From: Oscillospiraceae bacterium
GTDB lineage: Bacteria > Bacillota > Clostridia > Oscillospirales > Ruminococcaceae
Direction of reading: 5' to 3'
NCBI GenBank assembly: GCA_025757985.1
Contig: CP107210.1
Location: 2,170,001 to 2,234,000, forward strand
Length of the DNA stretch: 64,000 nucleotides
Shown here: positions 42,129 through 51,386 of the stretch, piece after piece
Numbering within the stretch: the first letter of the stretch is position 1
Layout: each line of letters begins with the position of its first letter
Program-made: the position numbers and the translations under genes
Notes under the pieces: model-generated
Databases searched by the model: none
Seen by the model: the letters and a program-made list of their open reading frames with translations, nothing else
Told to the model about the DNA's origin: nothing

Positions 42129-44277
42129 ACCCCGCCGCGCCATCCTCGGCTTTCGCCTGCTGACCGTTGTGATCGGTCTGCTGCTTCTGCTGATCATCGG
42201 CGCGTATTCGATCCGGACCGACAACTTTGAGGGTGAGCAGAATTTTGCCAGCCGTGTGGACTATATAAAGGATCAGTGCGATGACTACACCAGCCTGTCG
42301 CTGGCTACCGAGTCCAAAAGCATGCTGCGCATTGCCGAGGCCTGCGAGCAGTGTGCGCGCGATATTCAAACCGGCACCGATGCGGTTGAGGCGGAGGTGC
42401 TGTCCCGCTGTGCGGAAAACCACTACCTGACCGGTGTAGCCGTGCTGGACCGGGACGGCAATGTGGTGCAGTACTTCAGCAAGGAGGGGGCGCTGCCGCA
42501 GCAACTGCTGCAGGAGCTGGCCACCGCGCCGCTGCTGGATGTGGCCGACCACCCGAAAAAGACCTACTCCGTCCGGCTGGTCTGTGACGATGACTCCTAC
42601 CTTGACCTTGCCGCATCGGCCAGGACTGATGCGGACGGCATCGTAGCGGCGTTCTACCACACCCCGACCGACTATGTACACAGTTATAACCTCAACTGCC
42701 AGCATCTTTTGGCGGGCTTCACGATCCCCGGCGACGGTACCCTTGTTGTGGCCCGCGGCGATTCGATCATCGCCTCCAATGACGAAAGCCTGCTCGGGCT
42801 TGCCCCCGATGCTGTGCTGCCGCTGCAGCTTTTGCGTGAGCACGGCCGCTTTGACCAGATGGTCTATGTGCGGGATGCTGACATACGCTCCCGGGGGTAT
42901 TTCGGCTATGCCACGCAGGGGCGCGACTTCTATGTCTACGCCTACCTGCCCGAGGGCACGATCTACACCAAGACCATCAAAAACCTGATGTTTACCTCGG
43001 TGGCTTATCTGCTCATCGTGCTGATGATCGAGCTGGTGCGCCGCCGCACGCTGCAGAACTATCAGCAGGAAAAAGCCCGGCAGGAGCACGCCTATCAGGC
43101 CTCGCTCGAGCAGGCCGCCCACCGGGCCGAGGCTGCCAACATCGCCAAGACCGAGTTTCTGCAGCGGATGAGCCATGACATCCGCACCCCCATCAACGGC
43201 ATACGCGGCATGATCGAGATTGGCAACCACTACAGCACCGACATGGCCAAGCAGGCCGAATGCCGCGAAAAGATCTGGGAGGCCTCCGGCCTGCTGCTTG
43301 AGCTGGTCAACGAGGTGCTGGACATGGGCAAGCTGGAGTCCGGCGAGATTGTGCTGGAGCATCGCCCCTTCAATATGGTCACGCTGCTGACCGGCCTGTG
43401 CGATGTGCTGGAAAAGCAGGCCGCCGAGCGTGGCATCACCATCCGCTGCGAGGACATCGCACTGCCCCACCCCGACCTTATCGGCAGCCCGCTGCATGTA
43501 AAGCGGCTTGTGATGAACATCATCTCCAACGCCATCAAGTACAATAAGGACAACGGCAGCATCACCCTGACCCTGCATGAGCTGCGCAGCGAGGGCGACA
43601 AAGCCTGGATTCGCTTTACCTGCGCCGATACCGGCATCGGCATGAGTGAGGAATTCCAGAAGCATCTGTTTGAGCCGTTCGCGCAGGAGCTGCTGGACGC
43701 CCGCTCCACCTACGGCGGCACAGGGCTGGGCATGCCGATTGCCAAGGCCCTTATTGATGCAATGGGCGGCACCATCGAGTTCACCAGCCGTCAGGGCGAG
43801 GGCACGACCTACTATATCACGCTGCCCTTTGCGGTCGACCACGCAGCGGCACCGCAGCCGCTGCCCGGCGCACCGGCCGACCTTTCGGCGCTGCAGGGCA
43901 AGCATATCCTGCTGGCCGAGGACAACGACCTGAACCTTGAGATCGCCGAGTTCCTGCTGCAAAACGCCGGTCTGCGCACGACCGCCGCCCGCAACGGGCA
44001 GGAGGCGGTGACGCTTTTTGCCGCGTCCGCCCCCGGCACCTTCGATGCCATTTTGATGGATGTCATGATGCCGCAGCTGGACGGCTACGAGGCGACCCGC
44101 GCCATCCGCGCCCTTGACCGCCCTGATGCCGCAGCGATCCCCATTTTTGCGATGACGGCCAACGCCTTTACCGAGGACCGCCGCCGCGCCCATGAGTCCG
44201 GCATGAACGAGCATCTGACCAAGCCGCTTGAGCCGGACACCCTCCTGCGCACCCTTGCAAAATACCTGCAGCGGTGA
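42118..44277 (+). CDS. Membrane hybrid histidine kinase with receiver domain
   Basis: Protein of 719 residues. Helix 1 (about 12-30) and helix 2 (about 290-308) bound an outside sensor domain of about 255 residues. A coiled stretch leads to the phosphoacceptor box RMSHDIRTPING (His near 352). The ATPase domain has NIISNAIKY, DTGIGM and GTGLGM. A C-terminal receiver (about 595-715) has LLAEDNDLNLE and Asp in LMDVMMPQLDG. The start ATG 42118 lies inside the end of the binding-protein gene with GGAGG upstream. No separate regulator gene follows. Confidence 0.9.
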   Translation: MQTKPRRAILGFRLLTVVIGLLLLLIIGAYSIRTDNFEGEQNFASRVDYIKDQCDDYTSLSLATESKSMLRIAEACEQCARDIQTGTDAVEAEVLSRCAENHYLTGVAVLDRDGNVVQYFSKEGALPQQLLQELATAPLLDVADHPKKTYSVRLVCDDDSYLDLAASARTDADGIVAAFYHTPTDYVHSYNLNCQHLLAGFTIPGDGTLVVARGDSIIASNDESLLGLAPDAVLPLQLLREHGRFDQMVYVRDADIRSRGYFGYATQGRDFYVYAYLPEGTIYTKTIKNLMFTSVAYLLIVLMIELVRRRTLQNYQQEKARQEHAYQASLEQAAHRAEAANIAKTEFLQRMSHDIRTPINGIRGMIEIGNHYSTDMAKQAECREKIWEASGLLLELVNEVLDMGKLESGEIVLEHRPFNMVTLLTGLCDVLEKQAAERGITIRCEDIALPHPDLIGSPLHVKRLVMNIISNAIKYNKDNGSITLTLHELRSEGDKAWIRFTCADTGIGMSEEFQKHLFEPFAQELLDARSTYGGTGLGMPIAKALIDAMGGTIEFTSRQGEGTTYYITLPFAVDHAAAPQPLPGAPADLSALQGKHILLAEDNDLNLEIAEFLLQNAGLRTTAARNGQEAVTLFAASAPGTFDAILMDVMMPQLDGYEATRAIRALDRPDAAAIPIFAMTANAFTEDRRRAHESGMNEHLTKPLEPDTLLRTLAKYLQR

Positions 44278-44292
44278 CCCGCCTGCAGCACC

Positions 44293-44323
44293 AAGGCCCT
44301 CCCCGGGTGGGGAGGGCCTTTTT
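44293..44323. terminator. Terminator between convergent genes
   Basis: The stem AAGGCCCTCCCC/GGGGAGGGCCTT with a GGGT loop is followed by TTTTT on the plus strand, between the kinase stop and the AraC-type stop. Confidence 0.9.
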
Positions 44324-45093
44324 CATCGGTTCTGCTTGCGGAAGGCGCTTGGCGACATGCCCAATGACTTTAAAAATACGCGGTTGAAGCTGCGGATCGT
44401 GCCGAAGCCGCACTGCTCCGCCACCTGGGTGACCGGGATGCTGCTGCCCTGCAGCAGCATGGCCGCATGGCTGACCCGGTACTGGTTCACAAAATCCTGA
44501 AAGCCCGTGTGCAGCCGCTGGTTGAAATACGCCGACAGATAGGTATAATTATAACCAAGGTCACGCGCCATCTGCTCCAGCGTCAGGCTGCCGGTATAGT
44601 TCTGCTGCACATAGTTGATGATGCGGGCCGACAGGTGGGCGTCCGCGTCCTGCTGGGGGCGCGGGCGCAGGGGGCACTGCTCCAGCGCAGCACCGCAGAT
44701 CATGTACAGCCCCGCAAGCTTTTTGCACCGGTTGTTGCCCTGCCAAAGCAGCTCCATCAGGGGCGCAGCCTCAATGCGGAACACCGGGTCCGCAAAGGCC
44801 CGCTGCCCCAGCTGGGCCGAAAATTCCGGCACCCAATCGTCAGAAAATATCCACAGCACACTTTGGGAGGCCCCGTTTGTGTGGTAGCTGTGGATCTGGT
44901 CCGGCAGCACCAGCAGGGCCTCGCCGGGGTGGATTTCAAAGGTATCTGTTTCCAGTGTACAGGTCAGAGTCCCGGCCTGCACGGTCAAAAATTCATAGCT
45001 GTGGTGCAGATGCGCGGGGAAGCTGAAATTGTGGTCACGCTGGCAGTAGAGATACCCCCGCCGGTCTGAGCGCTCGGCCTCGTAGATCAGCAT
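44323..45093 (-). CDS. AraC-family regulator with cupin sensor
   Basis: Protein of 256 residues. The N-terminal cupin-like half (FSFPAHLHHSYEFLTVQAG, then HPGEALLVLPDQIHSY) probably binds a sugar. The C-terminal half has both AraC helix-turn-helix motifs (SLTLEQMARDLGYNYTYLSA and VTQVAEQCGFGTIRSFNRVF). The start ATG 45093 follows AAGGAG. It diverges from the xylB-like operon and is the natural candidate for its control. Confidence 0.88.
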   Translation of the reverse strand: MLIYEAERSDRRGYLYCQRDHNFSFPAHLHHSYEFLTVQAGTLTCTLETDTFEIHPGEALLVLPDQIHSYHTNGASQSVLWIFSDDWVPEFSAQLGQRAFADPVFRIEAAPLMELLWQGNNRCKKLAGLYMICGAALEQCPLRPRPQQDADAHLSARIINYVQQNYTGSLTLEQMARDLGYNYTYLSAYFNQRLHTGFQDFVNQYRVSHAAMLLQGSSIPVTQVAEQCGFGTIRSFNRVFLKSLGMSPSAFRKQNR

Positions 45094-45154
45094 TGTACGC
45101 ACTCCTTTTCGACGCAAAATCCAAACTTATGTCTATTATTTTATACACTCTTTC

Positions 45155-45184
45155 TTGCCAGTGCAAGGGGGTAACAGGTAAAAT
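45155..45184 (+). promoter_or_regulatory. Promoter of the sugar-kinase operon
   Basis: TTGCCA (45155-45160), an 18-base spacer and TAAAAT (45179-45184), 42 bases before the start codon and 62 bases from the divergent AraC start. Confidence 0.65.
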
Positions 45185-45226
45185 AGTTTTAAAAAGGAAT
45201 TCTGTTTCCAAGAAGGAGAAACCGCT

Positions 45227-46711
45227 ATGTATTACATCGGCATTGATCTGGGCACCTCCGCCGTCAAGCTGCTGCTGATGGACGAGACCGGCCGGATCGA
45301 CAACATCGTCAGCCGTGAGTACGGCATTGCCTTCCCTCACCCCGGCTGGAGCGAGCAGGAGCCTGCCGATTGGTGGGACGCCGTCTGTGACGGTATCCCC
45401 GCGCTGCTGCAGGGCTTCGATGCCTCTCTGGTCAAGGGCATCGGCGCAGGCGGCCAGATGCACGGCCTTGTCGTTCTGGATAAAGATGACAAAGTCATCC
45501 GCCCCTGCATCCTGTGGAATGACGGCCGCACCCAGAAGCAGGTCGATTACCTGAACAACGAGATCGGCAAGGACAAGCTGAGCCGTTACACCGCCAACAT
45601 CGCGTTTGCCGGCTTCACCGCGCCCAAGCTGCTCTGGCTGCGCGACAACGAGCCGGAGAACTTCGCCCGCATCGAGAAGATCATGCTGCCAAAGGACTAT
45701 ATCAACTACAGGCTGACCGGTGTCCACTGCACCGACTACTCCGATGCCTCCGGCATGCTGCTGCTCGATGTCGAGCATAAATGCTGGAGCCGCGAGATGC
45801 TAAACCTCTGCGGCGTGCGCGAGGCGCAGCTGCCCAAGCTTTTTGAAAGCTGGCAGCCTGTCGGCACCCTGACCGCCGAGGCCGCCGCCGGGCTCGGTCT
45901 GCCGGCCGATGTCATCGTCTGCGCCGGCGCGGGCGACAACGCCGCTGCGGCAGTCGGCTGCGGCGCGGTGGGCGGCGGCAGGTGTAACATCTCGCTGGGC
46001 ACCTCCGGCACCGTCTTTATCACAAGCGACGCCTTCGGCGTTGACAGCCGCAACGCCCTGCACAGCTTTGCCCACGCGGACGGCGGCTACCACCTGATGG
46101 GCTGCATCCTCTCCGCCGCAAGCTGCAACAAGTGGTGGAATGAGGAGATCCTGCACACGCAGAACTTTGCCGCCGAGCAGGCCCCCATCACCCCCGATAA
46201 GCTGGGCGCGAATGATGTCTACTTCCTGCCCTACCTGATGGGCGAGCGCAGCCCCCACAACGACCCCGCCGCCCGCGGTGCCTTCCTCGGCCTGCGGATG
46301 GACACCCCGCGCGCCGCCCTGACACAGGCCGTGCTGGAGGGCGTGGCCTTTGCGATCCGCGACTGTGTGGAGATCGCCCGTGCGCAGGGCGTTGAGATCG
46401 CCGCCAGCACCCTCTGCGGCGGCGGTGCCAAAAGCCCGCTCTGGCGCGAAATTTTGGCCAATGTGCTGGGCATCCCCCTGACGCTGCCCCAGACCGAGCA
46501 GGGCCCCGGCTACGGCGGCGCCATGCTGGCGGCCGTTGCCTGCGGGGCATATCCCAGCGTGCAGGCCTGTGCCGATGCGCTGGTACACGCCAAAAGCACG
46601 ACCGAGCCTGACCCCGCAATCGTAGAAAAATACAACGCGCGCTATGCCCTGTGGCATACGCTTTATCCCGCACTGAAGGCGTCCTACGCCGCAATGGAGG
46701 CACTGCAATGA
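45227..46711 (+). CDS. xylB: FGGY-family sugar kinase, xylulokinase type
   Basis: Kinase of 494 residues. The N-terminal lobe starts YYIGIDLGTSAVKLLLMDE and has the substrate segment GAGGQMHGLVVLD. The second lobe has GAGDNAAAAVGCG with the catalytic Asp, SLGTSGTVFIT and the ATP region TLCGGGAKSPLWRE. The best family fit is D-xylulokinase, but its operon partners (a DUF4867 protein and a fucose/arabinose-isomerase-like protein, no XylA) leave the ketose substrate open. Start ATG 45227 has AAGGAG upstream. It overlaps the next gene by four bases. Confidence 0.88.
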   Translation: MYYIGIDLGTSAVKLLLMDETGRIDNIVSREYGIAFPHPGWSEQEPADWWDAVCDGIPALLQGFDASLVKGIGAGGQMHGLVVLDKDDKVIRPCILWNDGRTQKQVDYLNNEIGKDKLSRYTANIAFAGFTAPKLLWLRDNEPENFARIEKIMLPKDYINYRLTGVHCTDYSDASGMLLLDVEHKCWSREMLNLCGVREAQLPKLFESWQPVGTLTAEAAAGLGLPADVIVCAGAGDNAAAAVGCGAVGGGRCNISLGTSGTVFITSDAFGVDSRNALHSFAHADGGYHLMGCILSAASCNKWWNEEILHTQNFAAEQAPITPDKLGANDVYFLPYLMGERSPHNDPAARGAFLGLRMDTPRAALTQAVLEGVAFAIRDCVEIARAQGVEIAASTLCGGGAKSPLWREILANVLGIPLTLPQTEQGPGYGGAMLAAVACGAYPSVQACADALVHAKSTTEPDPAIVEKYNARYALWHTLYPALKASYAAMEALQ

Positions 46712-47334
46712 AGATCTATTCGGTAAATGACCCGGAATTCAAGCCCTACGGCCGTGTTGTGACCGGGCTGGAGGCCGCCAAGGCCGAGATACTGGCCGCG
46801 CTGGCAACCACCCCGCTGCCCGCCGCAACGGATTATGTTGCAGAGGACGAGCGCCTGCAGGAGCTGCCCGCCGCCGTGGAGGTGTCGGAGCATCTGTTCG
46901 GCGGCATGCCCTGCCAGCTGGGCTGGTGCAACGGCCACAATACCTACTTAAACTGTCTGGAATATCACCGCGACAGCGAGTTCAACCTCGGCACCGAGGA
47001 TTTCGTCCTGCTGCTGGCCCGGATGGAGGACATCGAGGACGGCAAGCTTGACACCGCCAAGGTCAAAGCCTTCCGCGCCCCGGCCGGCACGCTGGTCGAG
47101 GTCTACGCCACGACCCTGCACTACGCGCCCTGCCATGTCGATGCCGACAAGGGCTTCCGCGTGCTGGTCGCGCTGCCCAAGGGCACAAACACCGCCAAGC
47201 CGGACATCCAGAACAACGGCGGCGATGACCCGCTGCTGTGGGCCTGCAACAAATGGCTGCTCGCCCACGCCGAAAGCACCGAGGCCAAAGCCGGTGCCTA
47301 TGTCGGGCTGGTCGGGGAGAATATCCATATCTGA
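46708..47334 (+). CDS. DUF4867 family protein
   Basis: Cytoplasmic protein of 208 residues. The fold is not established from motifs, but the segment CNGHNTYLNCLEYHRDSEFN and the later VYATTLHYAPCHV look like a cupin with His and Cys ligands. DUF4867 proteins occur next to sugar kinases and isomerases, which suggests an epimerase, mutarotase or isomerase step. It overlaps the kinase stop (ATGA) and lies 139 bases before the isomerase-like gene. Confidence 0.78.
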   Translation: MKIYSVNDPEFKPYGRVVTGLEAAKAEILAALATTPLPAATDYVAEDERLQELPAAVEVSEHLFGGMPCQLGWCNGHNTYLNCLEYHRDSEFNLGTEDFVLLLARMEDIEDGKLDTAKVKAFRAPAGTLVEVYATTLHYAPCHVDADKGFRVLVALPKGTNTAKPDIQNNGGDDPLLWACNKWLLAHAESTEAKAGAYVGLVGENIHI

Positions 47335-47414
47335 TTCTTGCCGCGCCGCAGGGGCCACAGATGTCCGGCCCTGTACATACAAACCGCAACCCATTCACGG
47401 GCAGCAAACGCAAT

Positions 47415-47446
47415 GTTGCGGGGCGGGCATGCCCGCCCCCTACAGC
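47415..47446. repeat. GTAGGGGG-type hairpin repeat
   Basis: GCGGGGCGGGCATGCCCGCC followed by CCCTAC, a palindrome with the family edge on its right. It sits between the DUF4867 and isomerase-like genes and could affect the transcript. Confidence 0.8.
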
Positions 47447-47473
47447 GCATCACATAAAAGGGAGGAAACCACC

Positions 47474-48964
47474 ATGAAATCCACCAACATTCCTGAGGTC
47501 AAGCTCGGCATTATCGCCGTCAGCCGTGACTGCTTTCCTATCGCACTGAGCGAAAAGCGCCGCGCTGCCATTGCGGCCGCCTGCCAGACAAAGGGCGTTG
47601 CCCTCTACGAGTGCAAGACCACCGTGGAAAACGAGCATGACATGCAGAAGGCCGTTGCCGAGGTGACCGAGGCCGGCTGCAACGCGCTGACCGTCTTTTT
47701 GGGCAACTTCGGCCCTGAGACCCCCGAGACCCTGATCGCCAAGTTCTTCGATGGCCCCTGCATGTTCGTGGCCGCTGCCGAGGGTGACGGCGACATGATC
47801 AACGGCCGCGGCGATGCCTACTGCGGTATGCTGAACTGCTCCTACAACCTCGGTATGCGCCACCTCAAGGGCTATATTCCCGAGTATCCCGTCGGCACCG
47901 CCGAGGAGATCGCCGACAAGATGGCCGAGTTCGTCCCCATCGCCCGCACCATTCTGGGCGTCCGCGACCTGAAGATCATTACCTTCGGCCCCCGCCCGCA
48001 GGACTTCTTTGCCTGCAACGCCCCCATCAAGGGCCTGTATGAGCTGGGTGTTGAGATCGAGGAGAACTCCGAGCTGGACCTGCTCGTCTCCTACAAAGAG
48101 CATGCCAATGACCCCCGCATCGAGGAGGTCTGCAAGGACATGGCTGCCGAGATGGGCGAGGGCCATTACTACCCCGACCTGCTGGCCCGCATGGCACAGT
48201 TTGAGCTGACCCTGCTCGACTGGGCCGAGAACCACAAGGGCAGCAAAAAGTATGTTGCCTTTGCCGACAAGTGCTGGCCCGCCTTCCCCTCCCAGTTCGG
48301 CTTTGAGCCCTGCTATGTCAACTCCCGCCTTGTCAGCCGCGGCATCCCCGTCTCCTGCGAGGTCGATATCTACGGCGCTCTGTCCGAGTACATCGGCATC
48401 TGCGCCTCTGGCGACACCGTCACCCTGCTGGATATCAACAACAGCGTGCCGAAGTACATCTATGACGAGGACATCAGCGGCAAGTTTGACTACAAGCTGA
48501 CTGACACCTTCATGGGCTTCCACTGCGGCAACACCCCCGCCTGCAAGATGTGCGGCGACCGCGCCGTCAAGTACCAGCTGATCCAGCACCGTCTGCTGGA
48601 GCCGGTCGGCAGCGATCCCGACTTTACCCGCGGCACGCTGGAGGGCGACATTGCCCCCTCTGACATCACCTTCTACCGCCTGCAGTGCGACAGCGAGGGC
48701 CAGCTCCGCGCCTACATCGCTGAGGGCGAGATCCTGCCCGTGGCTACCCGGTCCTTCGGCGGTATTGCCATCTTTGCGATCCCCGAGATGGGCCGCTTCT
48801 ACCGCCATGTGCTTATCCAGAAGCGCTACCCGCACCACGGCGCGGTTGCCTTCGGCCACTATGGCAAGACCCTGTTTGAGGTGCTGAAGTTCTTCGGCAT
48901 CGCGGACATTGCCTACAACCAGCCCAAGAGCCTGCCCTATCCCACCGAGAATCCGTTTGCCTGA
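47474..48964 (+). CDS. L-fucose/L-arabinose isomerase-like protein
   Basis: Protein of 496 residues of the fucose isomerase superfamily, which interconverts aldoses and ketoses with a divalent metal. Readable segments are VKLGIIAVSRDCFPIAL at the N-terminus and NTPACKMCG and HHGAVAFGHYGKTLFE toward the C-terminus. It fits the clade often annotated fucose isomerase in gut Firmicutes; the actual sugar is unknown. Start ATG 47474 has GGGAGGAAA upstream. It ends the operon before a strong terminator. Confidence 0.82.
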   Translation: MKSTNIPEVKLGIIAVSRDCFPIALSEKRRAAIAAACQTKGVALYECKTTVENEHDMQKAVAEVTEAGCNALTVFLGNFGPETPETLIAKFFDGPCMFVAAAEGDGDMINGRGDAYCGMLNCSYNLGMRHLKGYIPEYPVGTAEEIADKMAEFVPIARTILGVRDLKIITFGPRPQDFFACNAPIKGLYELGVEIEENSELDLLVSYKEHANDPRIEEVCKDMAAEMGEGHYYPDLLARMAQFELTLLDWAENHKGSKKYVAFADKCWPAFPSQFGFEPCYVNSRLVSRGIPVSCEVDIYGALSEYIGICASGDTVTLLDINNSVPKYIYDEDISGKFDYKLTDTFMGFHCGNTPACKMCGDRAVKYQLIQHRLLEPVGSDPDFTRGTLEGDIAPSDITFYRLQCDSEGQLRAYIAEGEILPVATRSFGGIAIFAIPEMGRFYRHVLIQKRYPHHGAVAFGHYGKTLFEVLKFFGIADIAYNQPKSLPYPTENPFA

Positions 48965-49002
48965 TTCCCGCGCAGCCAAAGCTATTTCCTAAAGCCATAA
49001 AG

Positions 49003-49040
49003 AACCCCCGACCGCCTGTTTTACGGGCGGTCGGGGGTTT
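49003..49040. terminator. Terminator between the sugar and sialic-acid operons
   Basis: The stem AACCCCCGACCGCC/GGCGGTCGGGGGTT ends in T on the plus strand. It is followed (49050-49080) by a partial composite-repeat hairpin CGTCCCCC-TGGGGGGA with CTCTTTTT. Confidence 0.88.
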
Positions 49041-49081
49041 ACTGTTTGTTAAGGCGTCCCCCTGGGGGGAAGGCGCTCTTT

Positions 49082-50002
49082 TTATCTTTCGTGCATCTCC
49101 CTGAAATAATACACCGCGCCGACCAGACCGGCGTCATTCTGCAGGGCGGCGGCCTTGACCTCCAGCCCCTCGGCAAAAGCAGGCATAACGCTGGCGCGCA
49201 CCTTTTCAGCCAGCGGGTCGATCAGCAGCGCCTGCTGCGCGCTGACGCCGCCGCCGATCAAAATCAGCTGCGGGTTGAAGATATGCACCAGCCCGGCAAG
49301 GCCCTGTGCGATCTCGTTGATCCAGTGGTTCAGCACGGCCTGTGTGCGGGCGTCACCGGCCGCAGCCGCCTCAAAGATGGCGCGGCCGTCCGGGGCGTCC
49401 AGCCCCATCCGCTGCGCATCGCGCACCAGCGCGGTCGTGGCGGCGTACCGCTCATAGCAGCCGATGGCACCGCAGGTGCAGGCCACGCCGTCCAGCGCGT
49501 GCAGCCGGAAATGCCCCAGCTCACCGCCAAGGCCCCGCGCACCCTCGAGCAGACGGCCGCCGGTCAGGATTCCCCCGCCGACACCCGTGCCCAGCGTCAC
49601 ACCGACAACATCGGTGCAGCCCTTGGCCGCACCGGCCCATACCTCACCCAGCAGCATACAGTTGGCATCGTTGGCCACCGTCACCGGCAGGCCGAAGGCA
49701 CGCTCCAGCGTGCCCTTTATGTCAACGCCGATCCACCCCGGGAAATTGCCGCAGGTCCCCGCGACCACGCCGCGGCGGCTGTCGATCTGCCCGGTGGCGG
49801 ACACGCCGATGCCCGCAAGCTTCGGTGCGTCCTCGGCCAGAAAATCACGGATCGCACGCTGCACCGTTTCAATAATCGGCGTCTTATAGCCGTCAAAGCT
49901 GACACTGCGCTCAGCGCGGCGCAGCACGCGGCCGGTCTCATCGACAAGGCCCAGCTTGACCGCCGTGCCGCCGATGTCAACGCCCAGATAGATTGTACTC
50001 AT
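49082..50002 (-). CDS. nanK: ROK-family kinase, probable N-acetylmannosamine kinase
   Basis: Sugar kinase of 306 residues. The ATP motif VDIGGTAVKLG opens the protein. GTLGTGVGGGI-type glycine-rich sequence (TLGTGVGGGIL) and the ROK zinc motif CTCGAIGCYE follow. Its position last in a sialic-acid operon after nanE and nanA points to ManNAc phosphorylation; glucokinase-type activity cannot be excluded from motifs alone. Start ATG 50002 has CAGGTG upstream, and it lies 11 bases after nanE. Confidence 0.85.
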   Translation of the reverse strand: MSTIYLGVDIGGTAVKLGLVDETGRVLRRAERSVSFDGYKTPIIETVQRAIRDFLAEDAPKLAGIGVSATGQIDSRRGVVAGTCGNFPGWIGVDIKGTLERAFGLPVTVANDANCMLLGEVWAGAAKGCTDVVGVTLGTGVGGGILTGGRLLEGARGLGGELGHFRLHALDGVACTCGAIGCYERYAATTALVRDAQRMGLDAPDGRAIFEAAAAGDARTQAVLNHWINEIAQGLAGLVHIFNPQLILIGGGVSAQQALLIDPLAEKVRASVMPAFAEGLEVKAAALQNDAGLVGAVYYFREMHER

Positions 50003-50013
50003 AGCGCACCTGC

Positions 50014-50715
50014 TTATTTGTGGTTTTTGATGGCGGCGGTGTAGCGGGCTGTGATCTCGGCAGGGCGGGTGATCGCACCGCCTACGACCAGCGCAAACGC
50101 ACCGGCGTAGAGTGCCTGCACGGCCTGCTCCGGCGTGTGGATATGCCCCTCGGCGATGATTCTGGCCGGGCATTCGCGCGCCAGCTGTGCAATGAAGCCG
50201 AAGTCGACGTCATCGATGCCCTTCGTCTCCGGCGTGTAGCCGCGCATCGTCGTGCCGATAAAGTCCGCACCGGCCGCCGCGCACGCCATGGCGTTCTCGA
50301 TGTTGTCGCAGTCGGCCATGACAAGCTGGTCGGGGTATTTTTCCTTGACGGCGCGGATAAAGTCCGCGCTCGTCTGCCCGTCCGGGCGCAATGCACCGGT
50401 GCCCTGCACGGCCAGAATATCCACGCCGCAGGCAACCAGCTCATCGACCTCCTTCATCGTGACGGTGATGTACATCGGCGTGCCGGGGTAATCCTTTTTG
50501 ATGATGCCGATGATCGGCAGGTCAACGACCGCCTTGATCTGGGTGATGTCACGCACGGTGTTGGCGCGGATGCCCACCGCGCCGGACTGGGCGGCGGCCT
50601 TTGCCATCAGCGGCATAACGCCGCCCTCCTTCGTGTACAGCGGCTCATGCTCCAGCGCCTGGCAGGACACGATAAGACCGCCCTTGATTTGGTTGAAAAT
50701 TTGTTCGTGGGTCAT
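50014..50715 (-). CDS. nanE: N-acetylmannosamine-6-phosphate 2-epimerase
   Basis: TIM-barrel enzyme of 233 residues that turns ManNAc-6-phosphate into GlcNAc-6-phosphate. Family landmarks are GGLIVSCQALEHEPLY at the start, GAVGIRANTVRDI, IIGIIKKDYPGT, VMADCDNIE and the C-terminal VVGGAITRP. The start ATG 50715 follows AAGGAG. Four hairpin repeats separate it from the NanQ-type gene upstream. Confidence 0.94.
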   Translation of the reverse strand: MTHEQIFNQIKGGLIVSCQALEHEPLYTKEGGVMPLMAKAAAQSGAVGIRANTVRDITQIKAVVDLPIIGIIKKDYPGTPMYITVTMKEVDELVACGVDILAVQGTGALRPDGQTSADFIRAVKEKYPDQLVMADCDNIENAMACAAAGADFIGTTMRGYTPETKGIDDVDFGFIAQLARECPARIIAEGHIHTPEQAVQALYAGAFALVVGGAITRPAEITARYTAAIKNHK

Positions 50716-50742
50716 GGTGGCAAACTCCTTTTTATGTAAGCA

Positions 50743-50904
50743 TTGTAGGGAGGGGTCTTGACCCCTCCGTGCCCGTTCGCGGCAACCGCAAAGCTCCCGG
50801 GACGCATATATGCGTCCCCTACTTGTAAGGGTGGCATACATGCCACCCGGGAGCGCAGTGGCCGGTGCAAGGTCCCGCGGAGCGGTCAAGACCGCTCCCT
50901 ACAG
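50743..50904. repeat. Cluster of four GTAGGG-type hairpin repeats inside the nan operon
   Basis: Units at 50743-50771, 50796-50823, 50824-50854 and 50872-50904, for example GGGACGCATATATGCGTCCC plus CTAC and GGAGCGGTCAAGACCGCTCC plus CTAC. They fill the gap between the nanE start and the NanQ-type stop. Confidence 0.85.
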
Positions 50905-50925
50905 AACCACAATGCATTACTTTTA

Positions 50926-51375
50926 TTATTTCATCAAAATCTTGACCACGGCTTTTCTCACATGGTCGCAGCCGGGCGTTTTGCAGCTGGGCTTGTGCAG
51001 CTCACCGGGGAAGAAGATGACAAACCGTCCCTCTCCCAGCTCGCCGCCCGCATGCTCCGGGCCGGACGCAAAGCCCACATCGCTCTCGGTGCTGAACTCG
51101 CCCTCGGGCCTGCCCTCGGATGCCCAGCCCCAATGCTCGCCGCCGGAAAGGTCGATCTGCAGATCAGCGTAGCGGCGGTGGTACTCAAACGCTGCGCCCT
51201 CGGCATCGCGCAGGTCGGCGTCCATCACATTGACAAAGACATTCTCGCCGTCAATGATCGTGCGGCCGTTCTCCAGCGCATCCAGCGTGTGGCTGTTCAG
51301 CCAGTCGATGGCCGTGTCCAGATTGGGGTGCAGCCCCTTGTAGCACGCAATATAATCAAACGAATCTACGAGCAT
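50926..51375 (-). CDS. nanQ: YhcH/YjgK/YiaL-family protein (NanQ type)
   Basis: Beta-barrel protein of 149 residues. The metal-site segments EYHRRYADLQIDLSG, GRFVIFFPGELHKPSC and VRKAVVKI are typical of this family. Known members speed anomerisation of sialic acid or act on related sugars, which fits the position between nanA and nanE. Start ATG 51375 has AAGGAG upstream and lies 11 bases after nanA. Confidence 0.88.
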   Translation of the reverse strand: MLVDSFDYIACYKGLHPNLDTAIDWLNSHTLDALENGRTIIDGENVFVNVMDADLRDAEGAAFEYHRRYADLQIDLSGGEHWGWASEGRPEGEFSTESDVGFASGPEHAGGELGEGRFVIFFPGELHKPSCKTPGCDHVRKAVVKILMK

Positions 51376-51386
51376 CCCGCACTCCT

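Noticed and set aside
41911..44214. 767-residue minus-strand frame
   Set aside because: Exact shadow of the hybrid histidine kinase, whose motifs and start are clear.
47450..48979. 509-residue minus-strand frame
   Set aside because: Shadow of the isomerase-like gene; no start signal, Ala/Val/Gly-rich low-complexity translation.
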